Shown here piece after piece: positions 49,901 through 60,080 of a stretch of 64,000 nt of DNA. The stretch spans positions 1 to 64,000 of the forward strand of contig VWPU01006282.1 of the NCBI GenBank assembly GCA_013398955.1, given 5' to 3'. Position 1 is the first letter of the stretch. Each line of letters opens with the position of its first letter. This DNA comes from Callaeas wilsoni (Eukaryota > Chordata > Aves > Passeriformes > Callaeidae). Below the pieces are notes generated by a model. That model ran no database searches and was not told the origin of the DNA. It worked only from the letters and a program-made list of their open reading frames with translations. The position numbers and the translations under genes were made by a program.

Positions 49901-52900
49901 CAGTATCATGAAGTATAATAAAACAATAGCTGTAGGATCAGAACAGCGCAGTTTGTCATTCAGCAAAATCTGGGGCAACAGATTTGTAAAAAAAAGTCAA
50001 AACGCACCATAAATTCTGTCTTAAATCTGTTCTTCTGGACGTCCTGGTTAGCAGTCTTCTTAAAAACACAGGGAGACTTGCAAATTCTAATCCTTATGTA
50101 GCTGAACTAGTGCCAACTGACAGACAACTGAGCATTAAAACCTGCCTCTGATGAAAAGGCCTAAAGTTACTGCAGTCCATAAAAGCTTCTGAAGTACATT
50201 TTGAAACTAAAATCTTGCAATCCATAGTAGCTAAGATTTAATTTTAAGCATAAGCACAGGCCAACATCAAAATTAAAGCAGAGCGAAACAGATAAAAACC
50301 AGGATTCTCCTGCAAGGCAGCCCACTTACCTCTGCAAATGCTGACTGCATACGCTGCTGTCCCTGGAGTCATTTGAGAGAGGATCAGAGGGCATTGACCA
50401 CATTTACCCATGGTCTCACTGGACTTGGTGCACCTCCTTTTCAGCCTCCCTTTCACCTGCTGTATTGTATGTTCTCAATCACTGTGAGAGCGGACAGTCC
50501 AGTCCAGATCACCAAATCACTGAATCAATTAGGTTGGAAAAAACCTCTGAGATCATTGAGTCCAACCTATGTTCAAACACCATCACATCAACTAGACCAT
50601 GACACCAAGTGCAACATCTAGCCTCTCCTTAAACACCTCCAAGGAATGGTGACTCCACAACCTCCTCAGCAGCTCATTCCAATGTCTAATCACACCTTCT
50701 GTGAAGAAATTCCTCCTAATGTCCAGCCTAAACCTCTGCTGGCACAGCTTAAGAGTATGTCCTCTCATCCTGTTGCCCAGGAGAAGAGGATGACCCCCGC
50801 GAGGCTACACCCTCCTTTCAGGCACTTGTAGAGAGCAGTAAGGTCCCCCCAGCCCTCCTTTTCTCCAGGCTAAAACCCCCCAGCTCCCTCAGCTGCTCCT
50901 CAGACTTGTGCTCCAGACCCTTCACCAGCTTTGTTGCCTTTCTCTGAATTCACTCCAGCACCTCAATGTCCTTCCTGAACTGAGGAGCGCAGAACTGGAC
51001 ACAGTACTCAAAAGTGTGGCCTCACCAGTGCCTAAGACAGATCTGCAGCCTCAGGCCCTTCCCTGAAAGCGTCACAGTGAGCAGAAGGTGCCACATGATA
51101 AACCAAATCCCTCTCTGATGAACACATCATTGTGCATGGCCATTCCTTTCCCAGTCCTCCCACAGAACTACTCATCCACAGTTTGACTCTCTTCATGCCC
51201 CAGTTCACAACTCTCATCCATTCTAGATCAGTGGTTCTGGATCCTCAATTTAATACTTTGCCTCCCCCAGAACTTCCCCGACAAATTTCAGATTCCACCC
51301 AAACTCATTGCTCCCACTCACTGAACTGATGGTCCCTCCTACCAGATACTGCTATTTCATTTAAGATGTCTCCCTCTGCAAGTTCTGCAGCCAAACCCCC
51401 TCAAGAAATGCTTGTAAAAAGAAAAGTCCTGCCTCCTGCATTGAACCATGCTTTTCGAACAAAAATAAATTTTAAAACCCTACTTCTGAATTAAGTTCAT
51501 CTTGTTATGACCTGTATCAAGAAGAGTCTGAATAGAAGAAATTGAAGGGGGGGGAGGGGTGCAAAGTAAAACTACCAAACAGTTGGAAGAATATGGAATA
51601 TGCATTAACCACATAAATGAGAGGGACTTCCAAAACAACAGCCATTATTGTCATTTTAAGGTGGGTCCAATAACCAACCTTAATACTTCACAAAGAAAAG
51701 TAAAAATACAATGAAAATTTCAGTTTAGATCCTATCCTGTGAACATCTGGAGATAATAATTCAATGTAAAAAAAATGGCCACACTTAGGAAGTCAACAGG
51801 ACAATCTGCCCCTTTCTTGGATCACTAACCTGGGGGAAGGAAACACCAACTAGAATAAAACATTATCGGAAAGCACTGTTTGTGAATCGCAAGAAAAAAA
51901 AAGTGATTGCCTTCGAATGAAGGACTTTACCAGTAATAGTTTTCATTACTACCTGTAAGATCAGCCAATAACTAACCCAAAAAGTTAGGATATGTCAGTG
52001 TATGCAAGCTCTGCTTCATGTATTTGTGGAAGGTGGATAAGAAAGGTATGCTGTCTGCCTGCACCTACTCTCCTCCCCCTCCAAAACAAAAGCCACACAC
52101 AACCACAGAATAGCTGAAGTTCAAAATCATCTGGTCCAATTCCCTGCTCAAAGCACAATGAGACAGAGCAGACTGCCCGGGACTCTGACCAGCTGGGTTT
52201 TGAACACTTGCAAGGACGGAGGCTCCACAACTCCACTGGGCTACCCATGCCAGTGTTCAACCACCTTCACACTAAAGGTGTTCTTTAAGTGTTCCCAGCA
52301 GCTAGTTGAAATTCACTTCAAATCCCCACTTGATTTAGTTGTTCCAAATGAAGATGTTATTCCAAGCTATGGAAAAAAAGAACCTTTTCAACTCTTCAGC
52401 TAAATAAAGCAGTTATTACATTCTTCAGCCACCAGTATTCAGAGCTCAATCAATTTTAATAGATGTTAGTTTATGTTAATATATTGAAATCAGCCTGCTG
52501 AGGGAGGACTGCCACATTCTAGGATTAAACACATCACCCCTAGAGAAGTCAAGGAGATGGATGCTTGTCAGTTATCTTTCAGAAGGCAAAGTGGGAACAT
52601 TCTTCTTTTAATATTTGATTTTTTTCTTCAACTTACTAGCCTAGAACACATGAAAGACAGATTGTCAATCTCTTGTCTGTGAAAACAGTGACATAGTAAA
52701 GCAGTATTGGACATGCTGTTGTGATCAACATGAGGCAGTAAGTTTTAGAAAAGTAATACTTCAAGTGTTTTCTATGTTGCCATCTCTTAAACTAGATTTT
52801 TAACAAAACAGAAACAAGTAAGAAAAAACCCCCCATCTTTCAATTTAAGAGCTGATTTTGGTACTGTAAGACAATAATTTAAAAACAATAGGTGTTGCCC

Positions 52901-55900
52901 AATATGTAGCCAACCTATACATTAATTTAAAAATCCAGCAATGAAATTATGCAGTCTTTCCTTCTAAGGTTCTGACTACAGAAGACAGTAATTCCACCCA
53001 CCCATTTGTAGCTGGATTAACTAGAAACATTAAAATCATGGTTTATCCCTCCTCTTTTTTTAAAGATGCAAAAGTGGCAGGCTGTTACTGACTAGGTCTT
53101 TATTCTGATCTCCTTTCTCACAGTACCTTTAGCATGATACTTAATGGCAAAAAAGCAACCTTTCCTACACAACCTGATTCAGCAGTACTACAGTGGAGAG
53201 TGACACAGGTGGATGCGGCATGCTCAGGCCTGCATGAAAACTAGTGAAACTGAGCCAATGGCCAATCTACCCAAGAAAATACTAGGAAGCAAGTTGGTAG
53301 ATGTTGCTCTCTGCATGAAAGAAAAAGTCTTCCAAGTCTCCACAAACTACACTTCCTCCATGGTACTTGGAGGTACAGGCTGCAAATGCTCCCTGTCCTT
53401 CCCCTCCAGTAGATTCTCTCCTCCCAAGTGGAGGTGCATCTCCTAGACAAGATTATGCCTTATATAAAAGTGCACAGTTTCATACAGAATGCTGCTCACT
53501 CTGTCTGTGCTCAGAGCCAGCTGGCTGGAAACGAACCCAAATCTGAAAACATAATACAGAAAAAGCTCTCCTGAGAGCACATTCCCTTTGGATAGGAACT
53601 TGTTCATGTCTCCTGAAAAGAGCAGAGACAGAAGCAAGCCAAGTCTGTATGCAACAGTATAGACCTGCCAGTTTTTAAAATCCACACTGAACTCACAGTG
53701 CAACACTAAAAAACCAGTGTGACTGCAAGATAGACCTGAACTTGCTCACTCTATGCCTCAAGCTGTGGGAACACCAACCAGCTCTGATGCTGTCAGCAGG
53801 ACGTACTATTTCAGCTCCAGCACAGCATTCTTCTGTGATCATTTCCTAGCTCCCAGTTGGCTCAGAAGACAGGCAAAGCAAATGCTGTCTGCAGAAAAAA
53901 CCCTCTGCAAACATGACATATTTCAGACTGTGGATGAGAGTGGTGATACATTTCACTTGTTAAATACCACGTATTCATCTGTTAAGACTAAGGACACATC
54001 ATTTCTTTGCATAGATCTTTAACTTGACACTAACAGAACTTTAGGGGCTGTCTACAAAGACTTCAGACAACCCTAGAAATCCGCTAAGGGAAAACTGCAG
54101 GATATGAATATAAGTAGTCAGTTCCTCAGCAACAATCACAAGAGGATCTAAATACACAGTATAACAGATTAGCCCCGAGACCAAATCTGCATAAATGAAA
54201 CCTGTATACATTCCTAGCAAGTCAGACAAGCAAAAAGTGTATTATCCCATACTCGGACAATCATTGCACAATACCAAAACAAGGTCTTATCACATCTCCT
54301 TTAGTATAATTAGAACATCAGCCATTCTTCTCACTTTTCTGAAACTTAAGGATGTCACTACTAAGCAACTGCCTGAGAAAACAGTAAATGAAACTCAATG
54401 ACAATGCAAACGCAAATTAACTCTAAATAACATTAGACGCTAAATCATCAGCTGCTGTTCAAGAAACGTCAGAGGATCACCTGGAAGCTTATCTGAAAAT
54501 AGTAACTCAATGTTTAGCAACAATCCAAAGTCTACAAGTTCTTAGGAAAATAATGATAAAACAGATGTCTATTTTAAATATGATCTTAAGTCCTCAACAC
54601 TCCACCTTAAAAAACCCACAACATACCCTAGCTTACATATCCAAAGCAGAAATAACAGTGATCAGAAATACAAAGTGGTTTCTATTCAAAAAGATCACTT
54701 ACAGATCAGGACACTTCAACCTGGAAAAGATATCACCAGGAGAACAGGATAAAATAAAATCCCAAATTATTGTGGAAATGCACATGATGAAAGCACCTTT
54801 CATTACTTTTCCTTAGACCAGAATGAGAAGGTATCAAAAGGAAGAAACAGGTCAACTTCTATTGTGAGACATTCTGCCACAGGTCACTGGGCAAGAAAAA
54901 GGCGCAACCTCTATTTCAACAGATCTCAGCAACACCACAGATGATAGTTTTACAAATGCTCATTACATAGGATGATTCAGATGGACCTCCAGCTCAGAAA
55001 AATCCCTAAATCACTGACTACTGCAAAGAGGAAATGCTGTGTTTCTTGTCCTCTTTCCCTAAGCAAAGGCTTTTTCCTATCATCATAAACTGAACACCAG
55101 TGGGCCCCACAGTCTGAGCTCCATACCGACTCTCGGTCTTAAACCACTTCAATCTACAAAGTGAAGCAACTGATGAAGCAGTAATTTCTTTTCTAGGACC
55201 AGCGTTATCAGCACAAACAACAGCTGCTGATTGTTAAAGACTGTCTGAAAAACAGCTCTTATCCCTTTCATTAAAAATATTGTTCATCTTGCAAACGCTC
55301 CAGTCGTGCTTCTAGAATTGCAAGTGGTGGTGTCACCTGACAGGTGTGGTGTGTAGGCTATTCTGTAGAGAGCTGATGTTAGCCTGCTTCAACAGTAGCC
55401 TGCAGGCTTGCTCGGCAAATGGCATCCTTTCAATGCGCCTAATTTCATTCATATGAATTGAGCACACATACATAAAAAAGAGAAAGCTTAGGAAATATTA
55501 GCACATTACAAAAAACTAAAATTTCAGTCAAATGTGTCATCTGATGCCAACAGGCAGAAGAGTTTGCTGGCTCAATCCTGTAGAACTGAAAGGCAAGAAC
55601 TCAAGTGTTGGTCTTGTTTCTTGCGCCGATTTCTCTCACCTCTCACCTTAGAAAAAATTCTGGTTTTCTGTGCTCCAGTTTTTTGGTTGGGGCTATTTCT
55701 GGTGGTGTTTTTTTGTTTGGTTGGTTTTTGTTTATTTGCTTTTTTGTTGATTTGCTTTTTGGAGTGGAGTTTGGGGTGGGGGAGAAGACTGGGTTGGGTT
55801 TTTCGCTTCTTGAATAAACTTCAAAATATAGAAGAGTGTAAAAGCAATGAAATAGCATATTATTACAATACATAAGTGGTAATTTCCCATGTCATAATTC

Positions 55901-56122
55901 TGCTATTTAAAACAATACATCTTAAAGCTTTTCATCTCTTTGGTTTTTCATCACCAATCAAATACTTGCAGGAAGTTACAGATACTTACTTAAGCTGCTT
56001 AGCTGGCGTATGATAGCAGCAAGGGTGCTGTTCGTTACACATTCCAGTTCACTTGTAATTCCCTCTGGCAGAGCTCCTCGGCAGAGATGCCGTGGTTCAA
56101 TGTTCCTTTTCACCAAAGGCAT
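34840..56122 (-). CDS. WASF3: WASF3 (WAVE3), WAVE-complex actin nucleation-promoting factor: whole coding span
   Basis: Eight coding exons join with consistent GT-AG sites and phases into 1,494 nt, 497 aa (human about 502). WASF3 sits in the WAVE regulatory complex and, after Rac activation, drives Arp2/3 actin branching at lamellipodia. Domain order: SCAR/WAVE homology domain (1 to about 170, starting [14 protein letters not shown]), basic segment (about 165-200), proline-rich region (about 305-420) and C-terminal VCA, with the WH2/verprolin helix ([14 protein letters not shown], 433-446), the central helix ([14 protein letters not shown], 468-481) and the acidic tail ending DENDWSD. The four Abl-target tyrosines known in human WAVE3 map to Y151, Y248, Y337 and Y481. 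Coding segments: 55990-56122, 49700-49834, 46184-46337, 45193-45310, 40536-40711 (6a), 37663-37926, 35724-36079 and 34840-34997. Swapping in exon 6b (38597-38763) gives 494 aa. Confidence 0.97.
34998..35723 (-). other. WASF3 intron 8
   Basis: 726 nt, GT-AG, with nothing recognisable inside. Confidence 0.9.
35724..36079 (-). CDS. WASF3: WASF3 exon 8 (proline-rich and WH2 start)
   Basis: 356 nt, residues 327-445 plus one base of codon 446. It encodes [14 protein letters not shown], two long proline runs that bind profilin and SH3 domains in the family, and the first part of the WH2 actin-binding helix ([13 protein letters not shown]). It carries Y337. It is slightly shorter than the human equivalent in the linker before the WH2. 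Acceptor ATATAG, donor GTAAGT. Confidence 0.96.
36080..37662 (-). other. WASF3 intron 7
   Basis: 1,583 nt, GT-AG. No repeat family or further coding segment recognised. Confidence 0.9.
37663..37926 (-). CDS. WASF3: WASF3 exon 7
   Basis: 264 nt, residues 239-326 plus two bases of codon 327. It encodes [20 protein letters not shown], a Q/S-rich linker, then the first proline run ([12 protein letters not shown]), ending VPAEY. It carries Y248 (Abl-site equivalent). Acceptor TTTTAG, donor GTAAAT. The middle of the exon is the least mammal-like part, as expected for a linker. Confidence 0.95.
37927..38596 (-). other. WASF3 intron between exons 6b and 7
   Basis: 670 nt. It begins on the minus strand with a weak donor and a T-rich stretch (GTTTGTTATTTTGTTTTGC) that may help define exon 6b. 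Confidence 0.8.
38597..38763 (-). CDS. WASF3: WASF3 exon 6b (alternative exon, WASF2-like)
   Basis: 167 nt, phase 0 in and phase 2 out, exactly like 6a. It encodes [20 protein letters not shown] followed by [20 protein letters not shown] and ends KEDKMPKG at the junction with exon 7. The acceptor is TTTAG. The donor is GG|GTTTGT, weak, followed by a T-rich tract. The V-R-K-x-R-x-R-x-x-E-W core matches exon 6a, indicating a tandem exon duplication. The segment also resembles the WASF2 sequence at this position (from memory). Coding character is strong; usage in this species is unproven. Confidence 0.85.
38764..40535 (-). other. WASF3 intron between exons 6a and 6b
   Basis: 1,772 nt separate the two alternative exons, too long for steric branch-point exclusion. 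An A/C-rich low-complexity patch lies near 39545-39580. No gene inside. Confidence 0.8.
40536..40711 (-). CDS. WASF3: WASF3 exon 6a (alternative, mutually exclusive with 6b)
   Basis: 176 nt, phase 0 in and phase 2 out, residues 181-238 plus two bases of codon 239. It encodes [20 protein letters not shown] and then [20 protein letters not shown], ending SLSPDT. This is the basic segment of the canonical human isoform as I recall it; Y248 numbering fits this exon. Acceptor ATTAG, donor GTCTGT. Confidence 0.95.
40712..45192 (-). other. WASF3 intron 5
   Basis: 4,481 nt, AT-rich. No recognisable repeat family or extra exon. Confidence 0.85.
45193..45310 (-). CDS. WASF3: WASF3 exon 5
   Basis: 118 nt, residues 141-180. 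It encodes [20 protein letters not shown] and the basic run ending EKRRQK. It carries Y151, the residue equivalent to a known Abl site. It ends in phase 0 at a GTAAAA donor, so the following exon must start in phase 0: both 6a and 6b do. Confidence 0.96.
45311..46183 (-). other. WASF3 intron 4
   Basis: 873 nt, GT-AG, nothing recognisable inside. Confidence 0.9.
46184..46337 (-). CDS. WASF3: WASF3 exon 4
   Basis: 154 nt, residues 90-140 plus two bases of codon 141. It encodes [20 protein letters not shown] and ends [10 protein letters not shown], near-identical to the recalled mammalian WASF3. Acceptor AACAG, donor GTAAGG. Confidence 0.96.
48335..48352 (+). repeat. A18 homopolymer run
   Basis: Eighteen consecutive A on the plus strand within WASF3 intron 3. 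Confidence 0.9.
48563..48697 (-). repeat. CR1 LINE 3' fragment
   Basis: The reverse complement of a CR1 tail, with 'gggaccttaaagattatctc', 'ccatggacaaggacacc' and 'gcatccacagcttctctgga'. It has the same orientation as WASF3. Confidence 0.88.
49700..49834 (-). CDS. WASF3: WASF3 exon 3
   Basis: 135 nt, residues 45-89 plus the first base of codon 90. It encodes the helical part of the SCAR homology domain ([20 protein letters not shown], ending in LDSTVEE), which in the family contacts other WAVE-complex subunits. Acceptor ACACAG and donor GTAGGT are both good. Phases match exons 2 and 4. Confidence 0.96.
50508..51040 (-). repeat. CR1 LINE 3' fragment (longest in window)
   Basis: About 530 nt of antisense CR1: 'tgagatcattgagtccaacc', 'tccttaaacacctccaagg', 'ctccctcagctgctcctcag' and 'tcctgaactgaggagcgcag'. 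No intact reverse-transcriptase frame. Some ORF-like openness results from its low stop content. Confidence 0.93.
52100..52330 (-). repeat. CR1 LINE 3' fragment (diverged)
   Basis: Antisense CR1-like segment: 'aaaatcatctggtccaattc', 'ttttgaacacttgcaagga' and 'ggctccacaactccactggg'. More diverged than the neighbouring copy. Confidence 0.75.
55675..55805 (+). repeat. T/G-rich low-complexity tract
   Basis: About 130 nt made almost wholly of T and G on the plus strand (A/C-rich in WASF3 RNA), starting about 185 nt into intron 2 after the exon 2 donor. The overlapping 113-codon frame is a by-product of its composition. Confidence 0.8.
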
Positions 56123-56132
56123 GGCTCACAAT
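55990..56132 (-). CDS. WASF3: WASF3 exon 2 (start codon exon)
   Basis: The acceptor CAG lies just above 56132, followed by 10 nt of 5'UTR and the ATG at 56120-56122. The exon encodes residues 1-44, the start of the SCAR homology domain, and ends in phase 1 before a perfect GTAAGT donor (55984-55989). The conserved opening [20 protein letters not shown] fixes the start. The 5'UTR continues in an exon outside the window. Confidence 0.96.
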
Positions 56133-56862
56133 CTGGAATTTACAAACAAATACATATGACATTTACAAAAACGAAATTAAGAGCTCTGAATCAGTGTAGC
56201 ACACATTCAGGCTTTTTTTTTTCCAAAAAATACTTCACCTTTCTTCTTTTAAAGCCCTTGCTTCAGCCTTCCCACTGTAAGATACTGTGCAATTCCTACC
56301 AGGGCATTGGAATCGTGCACTCATGCCAGAATATGACGAGAGCACTGCAGAGCAGCAGAGAATACAGGCAACATAGGTAATATATGCTTTTTGCCTTAGA
56401 TTTGGTGTAAGATTTACTGTATGCACAGACTTGTGCTGCAGTTCCAGAATCTGGACTTCAGTGCACATTTGCATTTATAAAAAACTGGCAGTCCCCACAG
56501 GAATGGCAGGAAAGGTCGCTGTCTGGAGCAAGCTGGCATCCTGCCTTGGCAAGCTGGTCACCAACAGACCAACCAAGCACTACAGCCCCCGATTATGTTG
56601 GACACCGACCTACCCCAGCTCTGACAGTTTTCAGTAAAAATGATAAATTCACCTGACACATAAAGGCAAGTGCCTCTCAGAATTAGGCTGCATGAGGAAG
56701 AAGATGGCTTTCCACAGGTGGTGCTGTATGGCATTCTGAATGGGATAAGAGCATGCACTGAACAGCATTTGGGAACACGCCAGATGCAGGAAGACATTTT
56801 ATCTGAAAAAACTAACGTCGTCAGAATTGGTTTTCTTGGAAAAATGAAATAAATGAGGATAG

Positions 56863-57312
56863 TGTCTTGGTTCCAGCTCAGACCAAGGGGAGGGATCAAG
56901 ACATTGTATTATTTGATACCATCTCACCTCATTGCCAGGGGCAGGGAAAAGGGATTCCTCTCTCATTTCCAAGAAGCACTGCATTCCTCCACCCTTAGGA
57001 GCAACCTGGCTGCAGTTAAGTCAGGCTCTGCAGCGAGCACTTTTGCACGTGCATCATTCTCTCTTTTTATGTACTTTTCTTATTAATATTGTTGCAGCTA
57101 CAGTTTCTTTTCTTATCTCATTGCTGTTTCCAGTAAATTGTTTTTATCTCAAGCTGCGATCTTTGCCTTTTGTGCATCCAATTCTCCTCTCTGGCCACCC
57201 GGGAGGGTGGGAGGCAGAAGAAGGGGAGGAGGGGAGCAAGCAAGTGACAGTGTGGTTTGGAAAGTCTCAGGGGGAGAACTAAATTGTGGAGCACCATTCC
57301 TAAACCACGACA
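56863..57312 (+). mobile_element. Solo LTR of an endogenous retrovirus (sense on plus strand)
   Basis: 450 nt bounded by imperfect inverted termini TGTCTTGGTT and AACCACGACA and flanked by a near-perfect 5-bp duplication (GATAG / GATGG). Near its 3' part it has a degenerate poly(A) hexamer (AGTAAA, 57132) with 'tttttatctcaag', then G-rich sequence and the characteristic avian LTR end. No internal retroviral genes are present, so it is a solo LTR. It lies antisense in WASF3 intron 1. The 5-bp duplication would suit an ERVL-like or similar family; the class is not certain. Confidence 0.85.
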
Positions 57313-59482
57313 GATGGGGAAAACAAATACAAAAAGAGATCTCAAAGCACCACAAAAGGGCACAATGGCATAGAAAACACTGTCCTGCAGAGAGCAAGGA
57401 TGCCCGAGTGAGAGAGAATTCTCTCAAATGGAAAGCAATATAAAACAAAAACATCTAAAGTGGTTTTCTTTAAAATGACATTAACACAATAGTCAACGTG
57501 ATTACATTTTTAACACTGACAATTCAATGTCCATGTACTACTCATGAATAATATTCTGTTTAAAACCATGTGGCATGGAAATTGCTGGAAGAAGGAGTTA
57601 CATTATTACCAAGGACATAGTGCATTTGGGAAAGACTTAGCTGAAAATTTCGGTTTTACTGTATTATAGCAATTAAAGTAGCCTTTCAATTTCTCTAATT
57701 AAAATCACATTAGTAAATTTAAAAAATCTTTTTGCCTTTCAAATGTTGCACAGTAATTTTTGTAATGACTTCCTGCCTGAAGATTTAAAATATTTTATCC
57801 TCAAGAACATTTCTAAAAGCTTAACAACCTTAATGAACAAAAAGCAAATTATTTAACTGGAGGACTATTTCATAACAGGTCAGGAAGGAACAGGCTCATG
57901 ACTTCTAAGCAGTAGCCTTGAATTATATTTTACGTCTTTCTTAATATGAGAAAATTTGAGTATGTCAGAATTTAAGGTTAGCTGAGTTTGCTAAATTTTA
58001 CACAAAACATCAGAGGTAACAGTGGAACAATTTCTATATTTGATAAAAAAACTTCCAGATTCTGTTCTACACTTTTGTATTCCTCTACAAACAGATGAAT
58101 TTCACAATACTACTTCATATCCATTGCAGACATTTTTCTGAACTCGATCAAAGATAAGTCAAAACTGGAAATTCACTTTTACTGAAGAGCAACATCTAGC
58201 ACCAACATTCTGCAAACAAGCTAATGCATTGGAGCTATGAAATAGAAGTCATTATGAGGAATTCTTTCACTGTAATGTAAATGTTACAGTGAAAATACAT
58301 TTCATATAAACATAATTTGTAAGAAATAAATTAATAGGAGCATAAATTATTGCTAAATTAATTTTTTATATTAAAAGGCCACCAGAATAAAGCCTGTTTT
58401 TCCCATTGCTTTCTGTCTAGCATTCTCAGAGCTGCCCCTCTCTTACCTTTTAGAGTTCACCCAACTTCCTCACTAGCCCACACAACACCCTGGGCCCAGT
58501 CGGAACCTGGCTGCACACTGTCCAGTTAATTGTCTGCTACCTCTTGAAACACCTACCACACCGAGTACAATCAGAACGCCTTCCACCAGGAGCTCTTATT
58601 CAAGTCCCTTCTCCACATAATGTTCTTTCTTGCCTGTAAAAGCTAACTTGAACAAAACATACAACTGCAATTGGAGCTTTTCGTTTTCTTGTCATTTCCT
58701 GATGAAATGGCCCAGTGTGTTCAAGAGCTACCAGGGGAGTGACAGACCAACACAAGAAATCCAATTTCTCTAAAGAGCAGGCTAAAGCACACACCAGGGC
58801 TGAAGGTAGGGGAAAATAAACAACTTTCATATTTGAATGCATGATTTAAATTATTATGTAGCAACCTCATTTCAGTCTGAAGTTTAATTCCAGAAGGTAA
58901 ACTGAACACTGATGAGTAAATATATGCAACAAATTAAGCAATCCACTACCTGCTCCTGATCAGAGGAAAAGAAAAAAAGAACTCTGCAACTGCAATAAGT
59001 TTCTTCTAATTTAAAACTTTTACCTAACTGAATTAAACATTTACAGACCTATTCAGATACTCGCCCATTACTAAGTATAAAGCTTGTGTCCTTACTACTA
59101 AAGCACAACCACCTTTTTCTTCACCTCACACAACTCAGATGAACTTCATCTTTTTTAAAGAAAATGCTGAGAAGTGAGGCTAAATTCATTTCAAAAATCT
59201 GTGTAGCAAGAGATTAGACAAGAAATCAAGACAAAACAGGCCTCTGAATTACAGGGTCTTCATGAGACACAAGCAGACTGAAGGGAGTGTGTTACCAGGA
59301 GCAGAAAACAAGAATTTGCAATGGTAATTCCACATTCATCTTCCACCTGTTTTGAGTTGCACTCAGTCCCAGTTTCCTCCTAGACAAGATATTCACTGTG
59401 ATGTCACTATATTAAATATACTGGCATTTAGAAATCATATTCAATTTTGCAATACAGAGGTTTAATAACTTCTGCTCCCTTC

Positions 59483-60080
59483 TGCTGTGGTTTAACCTCA
59501 GCCAACAGCGAAGCCCCACACAGTTGCTTGCTCCCTCCCACACCAGCTGGATCAGGGAGAGAATCAAAAGAGTAAAAGATATAAAACTCATGGGTTGAGA
59601 TAAAGACAGTTTAATAGGGAAAGCAAAAGCTGCTTACGCAAGCAAAGCACATCAAGGTATTAAATCACTGCTTCCCACAGGCAGGCAGGTGTTCAGCCAT
59701 CGCCAGAAAACCAGGGCTCCATCATGTAACTGTGACTTGGGAAGTCAAACTATTGCACCATCACTCCAAACAACCCCCCCTCCTTCCTCCTTCTTCTCCC
59801 TGCTTTATACACTGACCATGATGTCACACAGTCTGGAATATTCCCCTGGTCATTTTGGATGGCCAGTCCCAGCTGTGTCTCCTCCCAATCTCCCAAGCAC
59901 TCCTAGTATTCTCCTTGACAACGTCAAAGTAAAATAAACAGAAAAGGCCATGGCTCTGGGTAAGTCCTACTCAGCAATGAGATCTCTGATTTATCAACCC
60001 TGGGGTGAGCACAAATCCAAAACACAGCTCCTCCTAGCCCCTGTGAAAAAAATAACTCTACCCGAGCCCAAACCAGAACA
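59483..60080 (-). mobile_element. Solo LTR of an endogenous retrovirus (sense on minus strand)
   Basis: 598 nt with TG...CA ends, flanked by a perfect 5-bp target duplication CCTTC (59478-59482 and 60081-60085). Read on the minus strand it has a TATA box (TATAAAG, 59803-59809), an ATTAAA poly(A) hexamer (59610-59615) followed by 'ctgtctttatctcaaccc', and ends in the 'ggttaaaccacagca' form common to neoavian LTRs. No gag, pol or env remains. Its transcriptional sense is the same as WASF3, about 3.35 kb upstream of exon 2. Confidence 0.92.
59803..59809 (-). promoter_or_regulatory. TATA box of the solo LTR
   Basis: TATAAAG on the minus strand, placed about 190 nt upstream of the LTR poly(A) hexamer, the normal U3/R spacing. 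If still active, it would start transcripts near 59775 running toward WASF3 exon 2. Confidence 0.6.

Larger units (their letters stand above)
49835..55989 (-). other. WASF3 intron 2
   Basis: 6,155 nt. It holds two CR1 fragments (50508-51040, 52100-52330) and a T/G-rich tract (55675-55805) close to the exon 2 donor. No other gene seen. Confidence 0.9.

Noticed and set aside
55534..55875. 113-codon Phe/Leu/Val-rich plus-strand frame resembling a membrane protein
   Set aside because: It is produced by the T/G-rich low-complexity tract; hydrophobicity follows from TTT/TTG/GTT codons.
57138..57454. About 100-codon frames on both strands near 57.1-57.45 kb
   Set aside because: They fall mostly within the solo LTR and its flank; the LTR has no protein-coding role.
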